A stretch of DNA of 64,000 nt from Achromobacter deleyi (GCF_902859705.1 NZ_CADIJO010000004.1:62001-126000), one strand, 5' to 3'; positions 44,016 to 52,590 are shown, counted from the first letter of the stretch. The notes: generated by a model from the sequence alone, not told the origin. Made by a program: numbers and translations.

Positions 44016-44948
44016 GTGACAGTGAGCGCCCCGCAACAACCTCCCGTCGACCTCAGCGACATCGTCTTCACCGACTGGGTCGAACGCTGGCTGCCCAGAT
44101 CGTGGCGGCCCTACGCCCGCCTGTGCCGGCTCGACCGGCCCATCGGCACCTGGCTGACGCTGCTGCCCTGTATCGCGGCACTGATCCAGACCGCGGGCGG
44201 CCTGCCCGACCTGCAACGCCTGATCGTCTTCTCGCTGGGCGCATTGCTGATGCGCGGCATCGGCTGCACCGTCAACGACATGTGCGACCGCAATTTCGAC
44301 AAGCATGTGGAACGCACCCGCTTTCGTCCGCTGACCAGCGGCCAGCTGACGATGCGCAACGCAGTGTGGTTCTTGATCGGCCAGCTGCTGGTCTGCGGTT
44401 CGCTGCTGTTCTTCCTGAACGACATGAGCCGCTGGCTGGCCGTGGCCGTGCTGCCCTTCGTCTTCATCTATCCCCTGTGCAAGCGGGTCACCTACTGGCC
44501 GCAAGTGGTGCTGGGAATCTGCTTCAACTGGGGCATGCTGATGGCCTGGTCGGACACGCAGAACCACGTGCCCCTGGCGGCCGTGGCCATGTGGCTGGGC
44601 GCGGTGCTGTGGCAGGTGGGCTACGACAGCATCTACGCCTACGTCGACGTGCGCGACGACCGCAGCCTGGGCCTGCATTCCACCGCCATGCGCTTCGGCG
44701 ACCAGGGCAAGCTCTGGATCGGCGGCTTCTACCTGGCCACCGTTGTGCTGTGGGCCTGGGGCGGCTACGCCATCGGCCTGTCGTGGGCCTATTACGTGGG
44801 CATCGCCGCCATTGCCGTGCACCTGGCGTGGCAGTTGAAGGTGTTCGACATCCAGCGTCCCGACCGCAATTTCATGCTGTTCCGCGCCAACCTGTGGCTG
44901 GGCGCCCTGCTGGTCGCAGCAGCTCTGGCGGGCACGCTGATCCGTTGA
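44016..44948 (+). CDS. ubiA: 4-hydroxybenzoate polyprenyltransferase
   Basis: UbiA attaches a polyprenyl chain to 4-hydroxybenzoate in ubiquinone synthesis. Both aspartate-rich motifs are seen: CTVNDMCDRNFD and YAYVDVRDDRSLGLHST. About nine hydrophobic segments cover the rest. Two GTG codons, 44016 and 44022, are the only starts close to the family's N-terminus; the longer gives 310 residues. No ribosome-binding site is clear. A strong terminator lies just upstream, so its own promoter must be very close, or starts may read through. Confidence 0.93.
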   Translation: MTVSAPQQPPVDLSDIVFTDWVERWLPRSWRPYARLCRLDRPIGTWLTLLPCIAALIQTAGGLPDLQRLIVFSLGALLMRGIGCTVNDMCDRNFDKHVERTRFRPLTSGQLTMRNAVWFLIGQLLVCGSLLFFLNDMSRWLAVAVLPFVFIYPLCKRVTYWPQVVLGICFNWGMLMAWSDTQNHVPLAAVAMWLGAVLWQVGYDSIYAYVDVRDDRSLGLHSTAMRFGDQGKLWIGGFYLATVVLWAWGGYAIGLSWAYYVGIAAIAVHLAWQLKVFDIQRPDRNFMLFRANLWLGALLVAAALAGTLIR

Positions 44949-45018
44949 TGCCGCGCATTGCGGGCCATGGCCGCTTGGGCGATGATGGCAGCTCCGACAC
45001 GCCTTACGGAGACACCGC

Positions 45019-45423
45019 ATGCCCGCTTTGACCAAAACCCTGATGGCCCTGGCTTCGGCTTGCGCGCTGCTCGGCGCCTTGCCCGCGCAGGCCGCGACCG
45101 ACTGCTCGGCGCAACGCGGCTGCGCCGCCAAGTTCTGCCAGATCGAAAACGACATCGCCGCGGCCAAGGCCGACAACAACACCCGCAAGGTGGCCGGCCT
45201 GCAAAAAGCGTTGGCAGAAGCGAAGGCCCACTGCACCGACAGCCGCCTGCAGGCTCAGCGCGAAGCCGATGTGCGCGACAAGCAGAACAAGGTCTCCGAA
45301 CGCGAGGCCGAGCTCAAGGCCGCCCGCGCCAAGGGCAAGCAAGACAAGATCGACAAGGCCCAGCGCAAGCTGGACGAAGCCCGTGCCGAGTACGACGCCG
45401 CCCTGGCTGACCTGAACCGCTGA
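45019..45423 (+). CDS. DUF1090 exported protein
   Basis: The 134-residue product has a signal peptide MPALTKTLMALASACALLGA ending about AQAA. The mature part has four cysteines near its start (CSAQRGCAAKFCQIE) and then a highly charged helical region (DVRDKQNKVSEREAEL) fitting DUF1090/YqjC. These are periplasmic proteins of unknown function. GGAG lies upstream of the ATG. A hairpin follows the stop. Confidence 0.88.
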   Translation: MPALTKTLMALASACALLGALPAQAATDCSAQRGCAAKFCQIENDIAAAKADNNTRKVAGLQKALAEAKAHCTDSRLQAQREADVRDKQNKVSEREAELKAARAKGKQDKIDKAQRKLDEARAEYDAALADLNR

Positions 45424-45740
45424 TCCTCACCCTGCCAGCCCCGGAAGCCTTCCGGGGCTGCGCGCCGCTTTACCCCCTCCCCCTTGATTCGCCGGCCTTG
45501 GCCCCCGCCCGGGCCGACCACCACCTATTGCGTCATCAAATGGAAATATCGCCACCTATGGTGCCATTTGAGAAGTTCCCGACCGATTAGTACGCATTTT
45601 GGAAAGATGTTTTCAGGTAATAAGGGTTTATCCCAGGGTTGTTTAGGCACAGAATGCATCTCATCGGGACACAGCAAGCGAACCCCCAGCAATCAGGCCA
45701 GAGGTTCGGATCCCAAGCTCAAGACATATGGAGGTCTGCT
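45424..45740. promoter_or_regulatory. Intergenic promoter region of a DUF4148 gene, with hairpin and inverted repeat
   Basis: This 317-nt gap has no convincing gene. Its left end carries an AGCCCCGG.. CCGGGGCT hairpin (45437-45460) that may end the DUF1090 transcript. The middle is richer in A and T and contains TCAAATGG (45536-45543) and CCATTTGA (45564-45571), perfect 8-base inverted arms 20 nt apart, and the near-direct repeat CCACCTAT (45521, 45552). It is the only room for the promoter of the next gene. A good GGAGG sits before that gene's ATG. Confidence 0.55.
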
Positions 45741-46133
45741 ATGAAAACCCTTGCTACCGCTTTGATGCTGTCCATGTCCGTTCTGGCTGCCGCTGGCGCC
45801 CAAGCCGCTGAAGCCGACCAAGGCCCGTCGCGTGCCCAGGTTCAAGCCGAACTGCAACAAGCCAAGGTTTCCGGCCAGTACACCTTCGGCGAAGAAGGCT
45901 ACCCCGCCGCCATCGCCCAGAAGTCCAGCCTGACCGCGCAACAAGTGCAAGAGCAACTGGCCCAAGCCAAGAACGCCGGTGAAGTGACCTTCGGCAACAT
46001 GGACTACCCGCCCGTTGCCCACGCTGCCGCCACGTCGCTGACCCGCGCCCAAGTGCAAACCGAACTGGCCCAAGCCAAGACGGAAGGCCTGGTCACCTTC
46101 GGCAACATGGACTACCCCCCCATGGGCAGCTGA
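45741..46133 (+). CDS. DUF4148 exported protein with three internal repeats
   Basis: A 130-residue secreted protein. The signal peptide MKTLATALMLSMSVLAAAG is cleaved about AQA. The mature part is three units of about 35-40 residues, each a helix with A/Q-V-Q-x-E/Q-L-x-Q-A-K and a short turn: TFGEEGYP, TFGNMDYPPV and TFGNMDYPPM. This is the DUF4148 pattern, common in Burkholderiales and without known function. A strong ribosome-binding site GGAGG and a terminator 40 nt beyond the stop suggest a highly expressed single-gene transcript. Confidence 0.88.
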   Translation: MKTLATALMLSMSVLAAAGAQAAEADQGPSRAQVQAELQQAKVSGQYTFGEEGYPAAIAQKSSLTAQQVQEQLAQAKNAGEVTFGNMDYPPVAHAAATSLTRAQVQTELAQAKTEGLVTFGNMDYPPMGS

Positions 46134-46172
46134 TTGCACGGCCTGGTCTCCAGGCCTGGCAATCGCCCCGCA

Positions 46173-46207
46173 AAGCCCTTCGGCCCTGGCCGAGGGGCTT
46201 TTCTTTT
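46173..46207 (+). terminator. Rho-independent terminator after the DUF4148 gene
   Basis: AAGCCC-TTCGGCC and GGCCGAGGGGCTT pair around a short loop, followed by TTCTTTT. It is 40 nt past the stop at 46133. Confidence 0.8.
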
Positions 46208-46338
46208 GACGAATCGACACTCAATTAAGTCATAACGACATTAGTTAAAGCCGTTACGACGCTTTGGTATCTACAAATCGACAACGCTCGCGCATAGGAT
46301 GAGGCCAACCCTTCCCCCTCTCTGTGCAGGAGCGCAAC

Positions 46339-47457
46339 ATGTCCCCCTCTACCAAGCCCGTCCTCTTGTTGGGCGCCGGAAAAATCGGCTTCGCCATCGC
46401 CCTGATGCTCGAGCGTAGCGGCGACTATTCGGTCTTGGTTGCCGACCAGGACCCGGCGCGCCTGCGCGCCGTGGCCGAACTGGGCTGCGAAACGCGCCAG
46501 ATTTCCGATGACACCTCGATCGCGGCCTGCCTCGAGGGCCGTTACGCCGTGGTCAATGCGCTGCCTTTCCATCGCGCCATCGCAGTGGCCGGACTGTGCG
46601 CGAAGGCCGGCGTCCACTATTTCGACCTGACCGAAGACGTGGCCAGCACCCATGCCATCCAGGCGCTGGCCGCCGACAGCCGCAGCGTGCTGATGCCGCA
46701 GTGCGGCCTGGCGCCCGGCTTCATCGGCATCGTCGGCAATGCACTGGCGCGCCGCTTCGACACGTTGCTGGATCTGCGCATGCGCGTGGGCGCGCTGCCG
46801 CGCTATCCGTCCAACAGCCTGCGCTACAACCTGACGTGGAGCACCGAAGGGCTGATCAACGAATACTGCAACCCGTGCGAAGCCATCGTCGACGGCCAAT
46901 TGACCAGCGTGCCCGCGCTGGAAGGGTACGAGACTTTTGCGCTGGACGGCGTCGAATACGAAGCCTTCAACACCTCGGGTGGGCTGGGCACGCTGCCCGC
47001 CACGCTGCTGGGCCGCGCCCGCAACGTGGACTACAAGTCGGTGCGCTATCCGGGTCACTGCAACCTGATGAAGCTCTTGCTCAATGACCTGCGTCTGCGC
47101 GACCGCCGCGATCTGCTCAAGGACATCTTCGAAACCGCCATCCCCACCACCGAACAGGATGTGATCGTCATCCAGGCGCAGGCGTCGGGCCATCGCCACG
47201 GCCGGCTGGAAGAAGAGTCCTATCCGATCCGCGTTTTCGGCACCGACGTCGACGGCCATCGCCTGAGCGCCATTCAGCTGTCGACCGCCGCTGGCATCTG
47301 CGCGGCGCTGGATCTGGTGGCGCAAGGCGTGCTGCCGCAAAAGGGCTTCGTCGGCCAGGAACAGATCGCGCTGGAAGCGCTGCTTGGCAACCGCTTTGGC
47401 CGCGTCTACGCGGGCAAGCCGCTGGCCCTGGCGGCCACGATGACCGAAGACCGCTGA
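46339..47457 (+). CDS. Saccharopine dehydrogenase-like NAD(P)-dependent oxidoreductase
   Basis: The 372-residue product opens with a Rossmann fold, VLLLGAGKIGFAIALMLERSG, and continues with HYFDLTEDVASTHAI and LMPQCGLAPGFIGIVGN, typical of saccharopine dehydrogenase/lysine 6-dehydrogenase-like proteins. ATG 46339 with AGGAG eight bases upstream is clear. The family covers lysine 6-dehydrogenase, saccharopine reductase and carboxynorspermidine synthase; which one is not decided. It ends convergently with a GntR regulator (20 nt between stops). Short repeats TAACGAC/TTACGAC occur in its upstream region (46228-46258). Confidence 0.85.
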   Translation: MSPSTKPVLLLGAGKIGFAIALMLERSGDYSVLVADQDPARLRAVAELGCETRQISDDTSIAACLEGRYAVVNALPFHRAIAVAGLCAKAGVHYFDLTEDVASTHAIQALAADSRSVLMPQCGLAPGFIGIVGNALARRFDTLLDLRMRVGALPRYPSNSLRYNLTWSTEGLINEYCNPCEAIVDGQLTSVPALEGYETFALDGVEYEAFNTSGGLGTLPATLLGRARNVDYKSVRYPGHCNLMKLLLNDLRLRDRRDLLKDIFETAIPTTEQDVIVIQAQASGHRHGRLEEESYPIRVFGTDVDGHRLSAIQLSTAAGICAALDLVAQGVLPQKGFVGQEQIALEALLGNRFGRVYAGKPLALAATMTEDR

Positions 47458-47477
47458 CGCCTGCGCCGAACTGCGCG

Positions 47478-48239
47478 CTACGTCCAGCCTTCCAGGCGCA
47501 ACGTGGCGCGCACCAGGCGCTGTTCTTCCTGCTCGATTTCGGCCAGGTTCTGCCGCACGCTGTCGACATGGTCGGCCGCGGCGCGGCGCGCCTGCTCGGG
47601 CTGGCGCCCGATCACCGCGTTGAACAGCTTGGCGTGCTGCTTGTCGATCTGCCGTTTTTCCGGCTCGCGGTGGTACAGGTTGTTGACGCAGGCGAACACC
47701 GACCCCAGCATCAGGTCGTTCAAGGATTGCAGCGTGTGCACCAGCACCGGGTTGTGCGAGGCCTCGCAGATGGCCAGGTGAAATGCGTGGTCCAGGTGTG
47801 CGTGCGTGGCCGTATCGGCATCGACCTGCGCGTGCACCATCTCTTCGTAGCGACGCCGGATCATGATGAAATCGGCCTCGGTACCCCGCAATGCCGCCAA
47901 CCGAGCCGAATCGGCTTCCAACAGCGAACGCACCTCGAGCAGGTCGTACAGCGTGCGCGGCTGCGAATTGAACAGGTGCATCAACGGGCCCGCGTCCACC
48001 TTGGAAATGCGCGCCACGAACGACCCTTTGCCCTGCGACGTGTGGATGATCTCGCGCGCGCGCAGCAGCTTGAGCCCCTCGCGCAGCGCCGTGCGCGACA
48101 CGCCCAGCTTTTCCGTCAGACGCCGCTCGGACGGCAACGCCTGGCCGGCCTTCAGGACGCCGTCCAGGATCAGGCGCTCGATGCGCTCGGCCACCTCGTC
48201 CGCCACCTGGCGGGGTTTCGCTTCGATTTCGGCGTGCAT
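47478..48239 (-). CDS. GntR/FadR-family transcriptional regulator
   Basis: The 253-residue product has an N-terminal winged helix (LILDGVLKAGQALPSERRLT, then KLGVSRTALREGLKLLRARE) and a C-terminal all-helical FCD ligand domain with the metal-binding D/H/H set (DLDHAFHLAICEASHNPVLVH). FadR-subfamily members sense carboxylates such as glycolate, lactate or pyruvate. An operator TGGTATGACCA lies 17 nt upstream of its ATG, and an identical copy precedes malate synthase. It is therefore likely autoregulated and likely controls glcB. GlcC is one possible equivalent. Confidence 0.9.
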   Translation of the reverse strand: MHAEIEAKPRQVADEVAERIERLILDGVLKAGQALPSERRLTEKLGVSRTALREGLKLLRAREIIHTSQGKGSFVARISKVDAGPLMHLFNSQPRTLYDLLEVRSLLEADSARLAALRGTEADFIMIRRRYEEMVHAQVDADTATHAHLDHAFHLAICEASHNPVLVHTLQSLNDLMLGSVFACVNNLYHREPEKRQIDKQHAKLFNAVIGRQPEQARRAAADHVDSVRQNLAEIEQEEQRLVRATLRLEGWT

Positions 48240-48255
48240 GCGTTCTCCGTACCAG

Positions 48256-48266
48256 TGGTATGACCA
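48256..48266. promoter_or_regulatory. GntR operator copy 1 (TGGTATGACCA)
   Basis: The 11-base inverted repeat TGGT-ATG-ACCA matches the TGGT-N3-ACCA form used by FadR/PdhR-type GntR regulators. It is 17 nt upstream of the GntR start, in the right place for autorepression. Confidence 0.75.
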
Positions 48267-48363
48267 AGCGATCGTCCTTAAACGCCATCCTGCTCATGCC
48301 AACTGTAAGTGGCTGATATAAAACCATAAAAAAACGATGTTTGCCTGGCGTAGCTTGAATAAA

Positions 48364-48376
48364 CTGGTATGACCAG
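48364..48376. promoter_or_regulatory. GntR operator copy 2 (CTGGTATGACCAG)
   Basis: A perfect CTGGT-ATG-ACCAG repeat with the same core as the copy 108 nt to the left. It lies about 100 nt upstream of the malate synthase start, so it is a likely operator of that gene. Confidence 0.78.
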
Positions 48377-48474
48377 CTGGTTTTGATATGGACTTTGGCG
48401 CACGCGCGAACGATGATGTCACGACAGATTCGCCCGGCGCGCGCGCCGCCCAGACCTCCTTACCAGAGACTCGC

Positions 48475-50649
48475 ATGACTCAACGCACCCAGCACCACGG
48501 CCTGCAAGTGGCGGCCAATCTCAGCCAGTTCATCGAAAAGGAAGCGTTGCCCGGCTCCGGCCTGGACGCCGACGCCTTCTGGAAGGGGTTCTCGGCCCTG
48601 GTGCACGACCTGGCCCCCAAGAACCGCGCCCTGCTGGCCGAACGCGACCGCCTGCAGGCCGAACTCGATACCTGGCACCGCGCCCATCCGGGCCCCATCG
48701 CCGACCCGGCCGCCTACCGCAAGTTCCTGGAAGGCATCGGTTACCTGCTGCCGCAGCCGGCCAGCGTGCGCGCCACCACCGACCACGTCGACACCGAAAT
48801 CTCGCAGCAGGCCGGCCCGCAACTGGTGGTGCCGGTGTCGAACTCGCGCTACGCCTTGAACGCCGCCAACGCGCGCTGGGGCAGCCTCTACGACGCGCTC
48901 TACGGCACCGACGCCATCCCTGCCACGCCTGGCGACACCGGCAAGGGCTACAACCCCGAACGCGGCGCCGCCGTCATCGCCCGCGCCCGCAGCTTCCTCG
49001 ATACCGCCGCACCGCTGGCGCAAGGCTCGCACGCCGACGCCCGCGGCTACACGGTCAAGAACGGCCAGCTCAGCGTCGCGCTCGCAAACGGCGCCACCAC
49101 GCTCAAGGCGCCGTCGCAGTTCGTGGGCTATCAAGGCAACGCCGACGCCCCCACGGCTGTGCTGCTCAAGAACAACGGCCTGCATTTCGAAATCCAGGTC
49201 GACCGCAGCCACGCCATCGGCGCCACCGATGCCGCCGGCGTCAAAGACGTGCTGGTCGAAGCCGCGCTGACCACCATCATGGACTGCGAAGACTCGGTCG
49301 CGGCTGTCGACGCCGACGACAAGGTCCACATCTACCGCAACTGGCTCGGCCTGATGAAGGGCGACCTGACCGAAGCCGTCACCAAGGCCGGCAAGACCTT
49401 CACCCGCAAGCTCAACGCTGACCGCCAATACACCGGCGCCAACGGCGCCCCGCTGAGCCTGCACGGCCGCTCGCTGATGTTCGTGCGCAACGTCGGCCAC
49501 CTCATGACCAACCCGGCCGTGCTCGACCGCGATGGGCAGGAAATTCCCGAAGGCATCCTGGACGCCGTGGTCACCAGCCTGGCCGCCCTGCACGACCGCG
49601 AACGCAAGCTCAATTCGCGCACGGGTTCGGTCTACATCGTCAAACCCAAGATGCATGGCCCGGCCGAAGCCGCCTTCGCCAGCGAATTGTTCGACCGCGT
49701 CGAAGACCTGCTCGGTGTGCCGCGCAACACCCTGAAAATGGGCATCATGGACGAAGAGCGCCGCACCAGCATCAACCTGAAGGCCTGCATCCAGGCCGCG
49801 GCTGCGCGCGTGGCGTTCATCAACACGGGCTTTCTGGACCGCACTGGCGACGAAATGCATTCCAGCATGGAAGCCGGCCCCATGCTGCGCAAGGGCGACA
49901 TGAAGTCCACCGCCTGGATCACCGCCTACGAACGCAACAACGTGCTGGTCGGCCTGGATGCCGGCCTGCGCGGCCGCGCCCAGATCGGCAAGGGCATGTG
50001 GGCCATGCCCGACCTGATGGCCGCCATGCTCGAACAGAAGATTGCCCACCCCAAGGCCGGCGCCAACACCGCCTGGGTGCCCTCGCCCACCGCCGCCACC
50101 CTGCATGCGCTGCACTACCACCAGGTGGATGTGCAGGCCGTGCAACAGGAACTCGAACGCACCAAGCTCGACAGCGTTCGCGACGATCTGCTGGCCGGCC
50201 TCTTGACGGTGCCCGTCGGCGACCGCTCGAAGTGGTCCGCCGCCGACATCCAGCAAGAGCTCGACAACAACGTCCAGGGCATCCTGGGCTACGTGGTCCG
50301 CTGGATCGACCAGGGCGTCGGCTGCTCCAAGGTGCCCGACATCCACAACGTCGGCCTCATGGAAGACCGCGCCACGCTGCGCATCTCCAGCCAGCACATC
50401 GCCAACTGGCTGCGCCACGGCGTGACGAACCGCGACCAGGTCATGGAAACCTTCAAGCGCATGGCCAAGGTGGTTGATGGCCAGAACGCCGCAGACCCCC
50501 AGTACCTGCCCATGGCCGGCAACTTCGAGGGCTCGCTGGCGTTCAAGGCTGCTTGCGCGCTGGTGTTCGAAGGCCTGACCCAGCCCAACGGCTACACCGA
50601 GCCTTTGCTGCACAAGTTCCGCCTGGAATTCAAGGCCGCCCGGGCCTGA
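48475..50649 (+). CDS. glcB: Malate synthase G
   Basis: Malate synthase G condenses glyoxylate with acetyl-CoA to malate. The 724-residue length is that of isoform G, and family segments include [57 protein letters not shown] and [21 protein letters not shown] 48475 is chosen; earlier in-frame codons start inside the promoter. An identical operator to that of the neighbouring GntR gene lies about 100 nt upstream. A strong terminator follows. It would allow growth on glycolate, acetate or purine breakdown products. Confidence 0.96.
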   Translation: MTQRTQHHGLQVAANLSQFIEKEALPGSGLDADAFWKGFSALVHDLAPKNRALLAERDRLQAELDTWHRAHPGPIADPAAYRKFLEGIGYLLPQPASVRATTDHVDTEISQQAGPQLVVPVSNSRYALNAANARWGSLYDALYGTDAIPATPGDTGKGYNPERGAAVIARARSFLDTAAPLAQGSHADARGYTVKNGQLSVALANGATTLKAPSQFVGYQGNADAPTAVLLKNNGLHFEIQVDRSHAIGATDAAGVKDVLVEAALTTIMDCEDSVAAVDADDKVHIYRNWLGLMKGDLTEAVTKAGKTFTRKLNADRQYTGANGAPLSLHGRSLMFVRNVGHLMTNPAVLDRDGQEIPEGILDAVVTSLAALHDRERKLNSRTGSVYIVKPKMHGPAEAAFASELFDRVEDLLGVPRNTLKMGIMDEERRTSINLKACIQAAAARVAFINTGFLDRTGDEMHSSMEAGPMLRKGDMKSTAWITAYERNNVLVGLDAGLRGRAQIGKGMWAMPDLMAAMLEQKIAHPKAGANTAWVPSPTAATLHALHYHQVDVQAVQQELERTKLDSVRDDLLAGLLTVPVGDRSKWSAADIQQELDNNVQGILGYVVRWIDQGVGCSKVPDIHNVGLMEDRATLRISSQHIANWLRHGVTNRDQVMETFKRMAKVVDGQNAADPQYLPMAGNFEGSLAFKAACALVFEGLTQPNGYTEPLLHKFRLEFKAARA

Positions 50650-50676
50650 TCATTCCGCCAGATCCGCATCACCCCG

Positions 50677-50707
50677 CCGGGCCGCGCAAGCGGCCCGGTT
50701 TTTCTTT
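50677..50707 (+). terminator. Rho-independent terminator after malate synthase
   Basis: CCGGGCCGC and GCGGCCCGG are perfect 9-base arms around a GCAA loop and are followed by TTTTTCTTT. The position, 27 nt past the stop, is textbook. Confidence 0.92.
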
Positions 50708-50747
50708 GGCCGCCGCGACCGGCAGTGGCGGCAAATAAATCTCCCGG

Positions 50748-50767
50748 TTTCGCACGATCGTGCTAAA
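50748..50767. promoter_or_regulatory. TetR operator upstream of tetR-1
   Basis: TTTCGCACGATCGTGCTAAA contains a perfect 12-base palindrome GCACGATCGTGC at 50752-50763, nine bases before the TetR start codon region. The same motif recurs downstream of the gene at 51435. This placement suggests autorepression. Confidence 0.75.
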
Positions 50768-50775
50768 TTTCGGGC

Positions 50776-51393
50776 ATGACTGCCCTGACTGAAAAGAGCG
50801 AGCTGACTTTCGCGGCCATTGTGGACGCGGCCCTGGACATGGCCGCCGCCCAGGGGCTGGAGAGCCTGTCGCTCGGCCAGGTCGCCAAGCGGCTGGGGAT
50901 CAGCAAGAGCGGCGTGTTCTCGCGGGTCGGTTCGCGCGAAGCGCTGCAACAGGCGGTGCTGGACGAGTACGACCGCCGCTTCGTGGCCGCCGTGTTCACC
51001 CCCGCCATGGCGCAACCCCGCGGGCTGCCTCGTCTGAATGCGCTGGTGGCCCACTGGATCGAACGCGCCTGCAATGTCGAACTGCTGACTGGCTGCATCT
51101 ATGTTGCCGGCGCCTTTGAATACGACGACGTCGATACGCCCTTGCGCTCGGTGGTCGAAGAACATCTGCGCGGCTGGCGCGCCGCGATGGTACGCACCGT
51201 GCAGCAGGCGCTGGAGGCCGGCCACCTGCGTCCGGACACGGATCCCGAACAGTTGGTGTTCGAGGTCTACAGCCTGATGATCGGGCTGATGCACGACGCC
51301 CGCTTCCTGCGGGATCCCAAGGCGCACGAGCGGGTGCGCGCCGCCTACGAGCGTCTGATTTCCACGTATCGCAGCTTCAAGTACATCGAATAA
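50776..51393 (+). CDS. TetR/AcrR-family transcriptional regulator (tetR-1)
   Basis: The 205-residue protein has a TetR helix-turn-helix near its start: SLGQVAKRLGISKSGVFSRV followed by the EALQQAVLDEY helix. The C-terminal region is a helical ligand-binding domain without a named ligand. It starts 12 nt after a palindromic operator, and a second near-identical palindrome lies 42 nt downstream of its stop, in front of a small membrane ORF and a cysteine hydrolase. The two sites together suggest it controls itself and those genes. Confidence 0.88.
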   Translation: MTALTEKSELTFAAIVDAALDMAAAQGLESLSLGQVAKRLGISKSGVFSRVGSREALQQAVLDEYDRRFVAAVFTPAMAQPRGLPRLNALVAHWIERACNVELLTGCIYVAGAFEYDDVDTPLRSVVEEHLRGWRAAMVRTVQQALEAGHLRPDTDPEQLVFEVYSLMIGLMHDARFLRDPKAHERVRAAYERLISTYRSFKYIE

Positions 51394-51434
51394 TCCCCTG
51401 GCGCCGGCGCGAGCCGGCATTTCTTGCAGCCAAT

Positions 51435-51452
51435 TTCGCACGGTCGTGCGAA
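51435..51452. promoter_or_regulatory. TetR operator copy 2
   Basis: TTCGCACGGTCGTGCGAA has perfect 8-base arms around GT. It differs from the copy in front of tetR-1 in three positions. It lies 24 nt upstream of the small membrane ORF and is the only obvious control site for it. Confidence 0.75.
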
Positions 51453-51475
51453 TTTATTGAAAAATGGAGCGGGTC

Positions 51476-51592
51476 ATGGTTTTCTACATCGCAGCAGCAG
51501 TCGGGGTGGCGGCGCTGGCACGCATCTGGTTCCTGTGGCGCGCCTTGCTGCGGCAATTGCCGGACTGCGCCCGTCATCTCGTGCTGTTCTAG
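51476..51592 (+). CDS. Small hydrophobic ORF (38 aa)
   Basis: A short ORF with ATG at 51476, GGAG seven bases upstream, and a TAG at 51590-51592. The product MVFYIAAAVGVAALARIWFL followed by a basic/aromatic WRALLRQLPDCARHLVLF tail looks like a one-span membrane peptide. An in-frame ATG at 51464 would add four residues. Its tight position behind a TetR operator argues that it is expressed. It could also be a remnant of a larger transporter. No family recognised. Confidence 0.5.
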   Translation: MVFYIAAAVGVAALARIWFLWRALLRQLPDCARHLVLF

Positions 51593-51701
51593 CATGTCCT
51601 GCCTGGCGGGATGGCTCGACCCCAACAGGGCAAACGCAATGAACTCGCCCGGCGCGGGCATCCCGGTCTATATTCCGTATTCACTCCCCGCCCCCGCCCT
51701 C

Positions 51702-52556
51702 ATGTCGCGCTCTGTTCATCTACTGATCATCGATCCGCAGAACGATTTCTGCGATCTGCCGAAGGGTTACCTGCCCGCCGATCCCCTGACCGGCCAGGCC
51801 ATCATGCCCGCGCTGCCGGTGCCCGGCGCGCATGGCGACATGCAGCGGCTGGCGCGATTCATCGACGCCGCCGCGCCGGCGTTGTCCGCCGTGACCGTCA
51901 CGCTGGATTCGCATCATCGACTGGACATTGCCCACCCGACGTTCTGGCGCACGGGCGACGGCCGGCCAGTCGCCCCATTCACGCCTATCACGGCCAGCCA
52001 GGTGCGTTCGGGTGCTTTCCAGCCCCGGCATGTCGATGACCTGCCGCGCACGCTGTCCTATCTGGATGAACTGGAGGTGCGCGGCCGCTACACCCTGATG
52101 GTGTGGCCCGTGCACTGCGAAATCGGCACCTGGGGCCACAATGTCCACCCGGATGTGCGCGCCGCCTACAGCCGCTGGGAAGACGCGGGCCAATTCATCG
52201 TGCGCAAGGTGCCCAAGGGCACCAACCCGTGGACGGAACACTACAGTGCGCTGATGGCCGAGGTGCCCGACGCCGACGATCCCCGTAGCCAGCTCAACCG
52301 CAACCTGCTCGACTCGCTGGATCGCGCCGATCTCATCGTCGTCGCAGGCGTTGCCGGTAGCCACTGCGTCAAGGCCACGGTCGAGCACATCGGTGAATAC
52401 CTGCCGGGCGGCAATCTGTCGCGCGTCGTGCTGCTGACCGATTGCATCAGCCCGGTCACCGGGTTCGACGACGCCCAGTCCAGTTTTCTGCAACGCATGC
52501 GCGATCTGGGCATGCAGGCGCGCAGCAGCGTGGACATGGCGCGCGCACTGGCCTGA
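51702..52556 (+). CDS. Isochorismatase-like cysteine hydrolase (nicotinamidase type)
   Basis: The 284-residue product starts MSRSVHLLIIDPQNDFCDLP, the typical isochorismatase/nicotinamidase opening with the catalytic aspartate. The catalytic lysine lies in FIVRKVPKGTNPWTEH and the cysteine in GVAGSHCVKATVEHI. A metal-binding-like HHRLDIAHPTFWR segment, with an aspartate and histidines, favours a nicotinamidase-like amidase, though the inserted region is longer than in PncA. ATG 51702 is used; an earlier in-frame start at 51594 overlaps no family sequence. It is probably the last gene of the tetR-1 group. Confidence 0.85.
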   Translation: MSRSVHLLIIDPQNDFCDLPKGYLPADPLTGQAIMPALPVPGAHGDMQRLARFIDAAAPALSAVTVTLDSHHRLDIAHPTFWRTGDGRPVAPFTPITASQVRSGAFQPRHVDDLPRTLSYLDELEVRGRYTLMVWPVHCEIGTWGHNVHPDVRAAYSRWEDAGQFIVRKVPKGTNPWTEHYSALMAEVPDADDPRSQLNRNLLDSLDRADLIVVAGVAGSHCVKATVEHIGEYLPGGNLSRVVLLTDCISPVTGFDDAQSSFLQRMRDLGMQARSSVDMARALA

Positions 52557-52590
52557 GCCTGCCCGCCAACACGGCGGCGCCCCAAAGACA

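Noticed and set aside
45484-45740. Small ORF in the DUF4148 promoter region
   Set aside because: The frame has no ribosome-binding site or family resemblance and overlaps the only available promoter space.
48460-50613. 717-codon frame antisense to malate synthase
   Set aside because: Opposite a full malate synthase G with all motifs; composition is that of a shadow frame (rich in Gly, Ala, His, Val).
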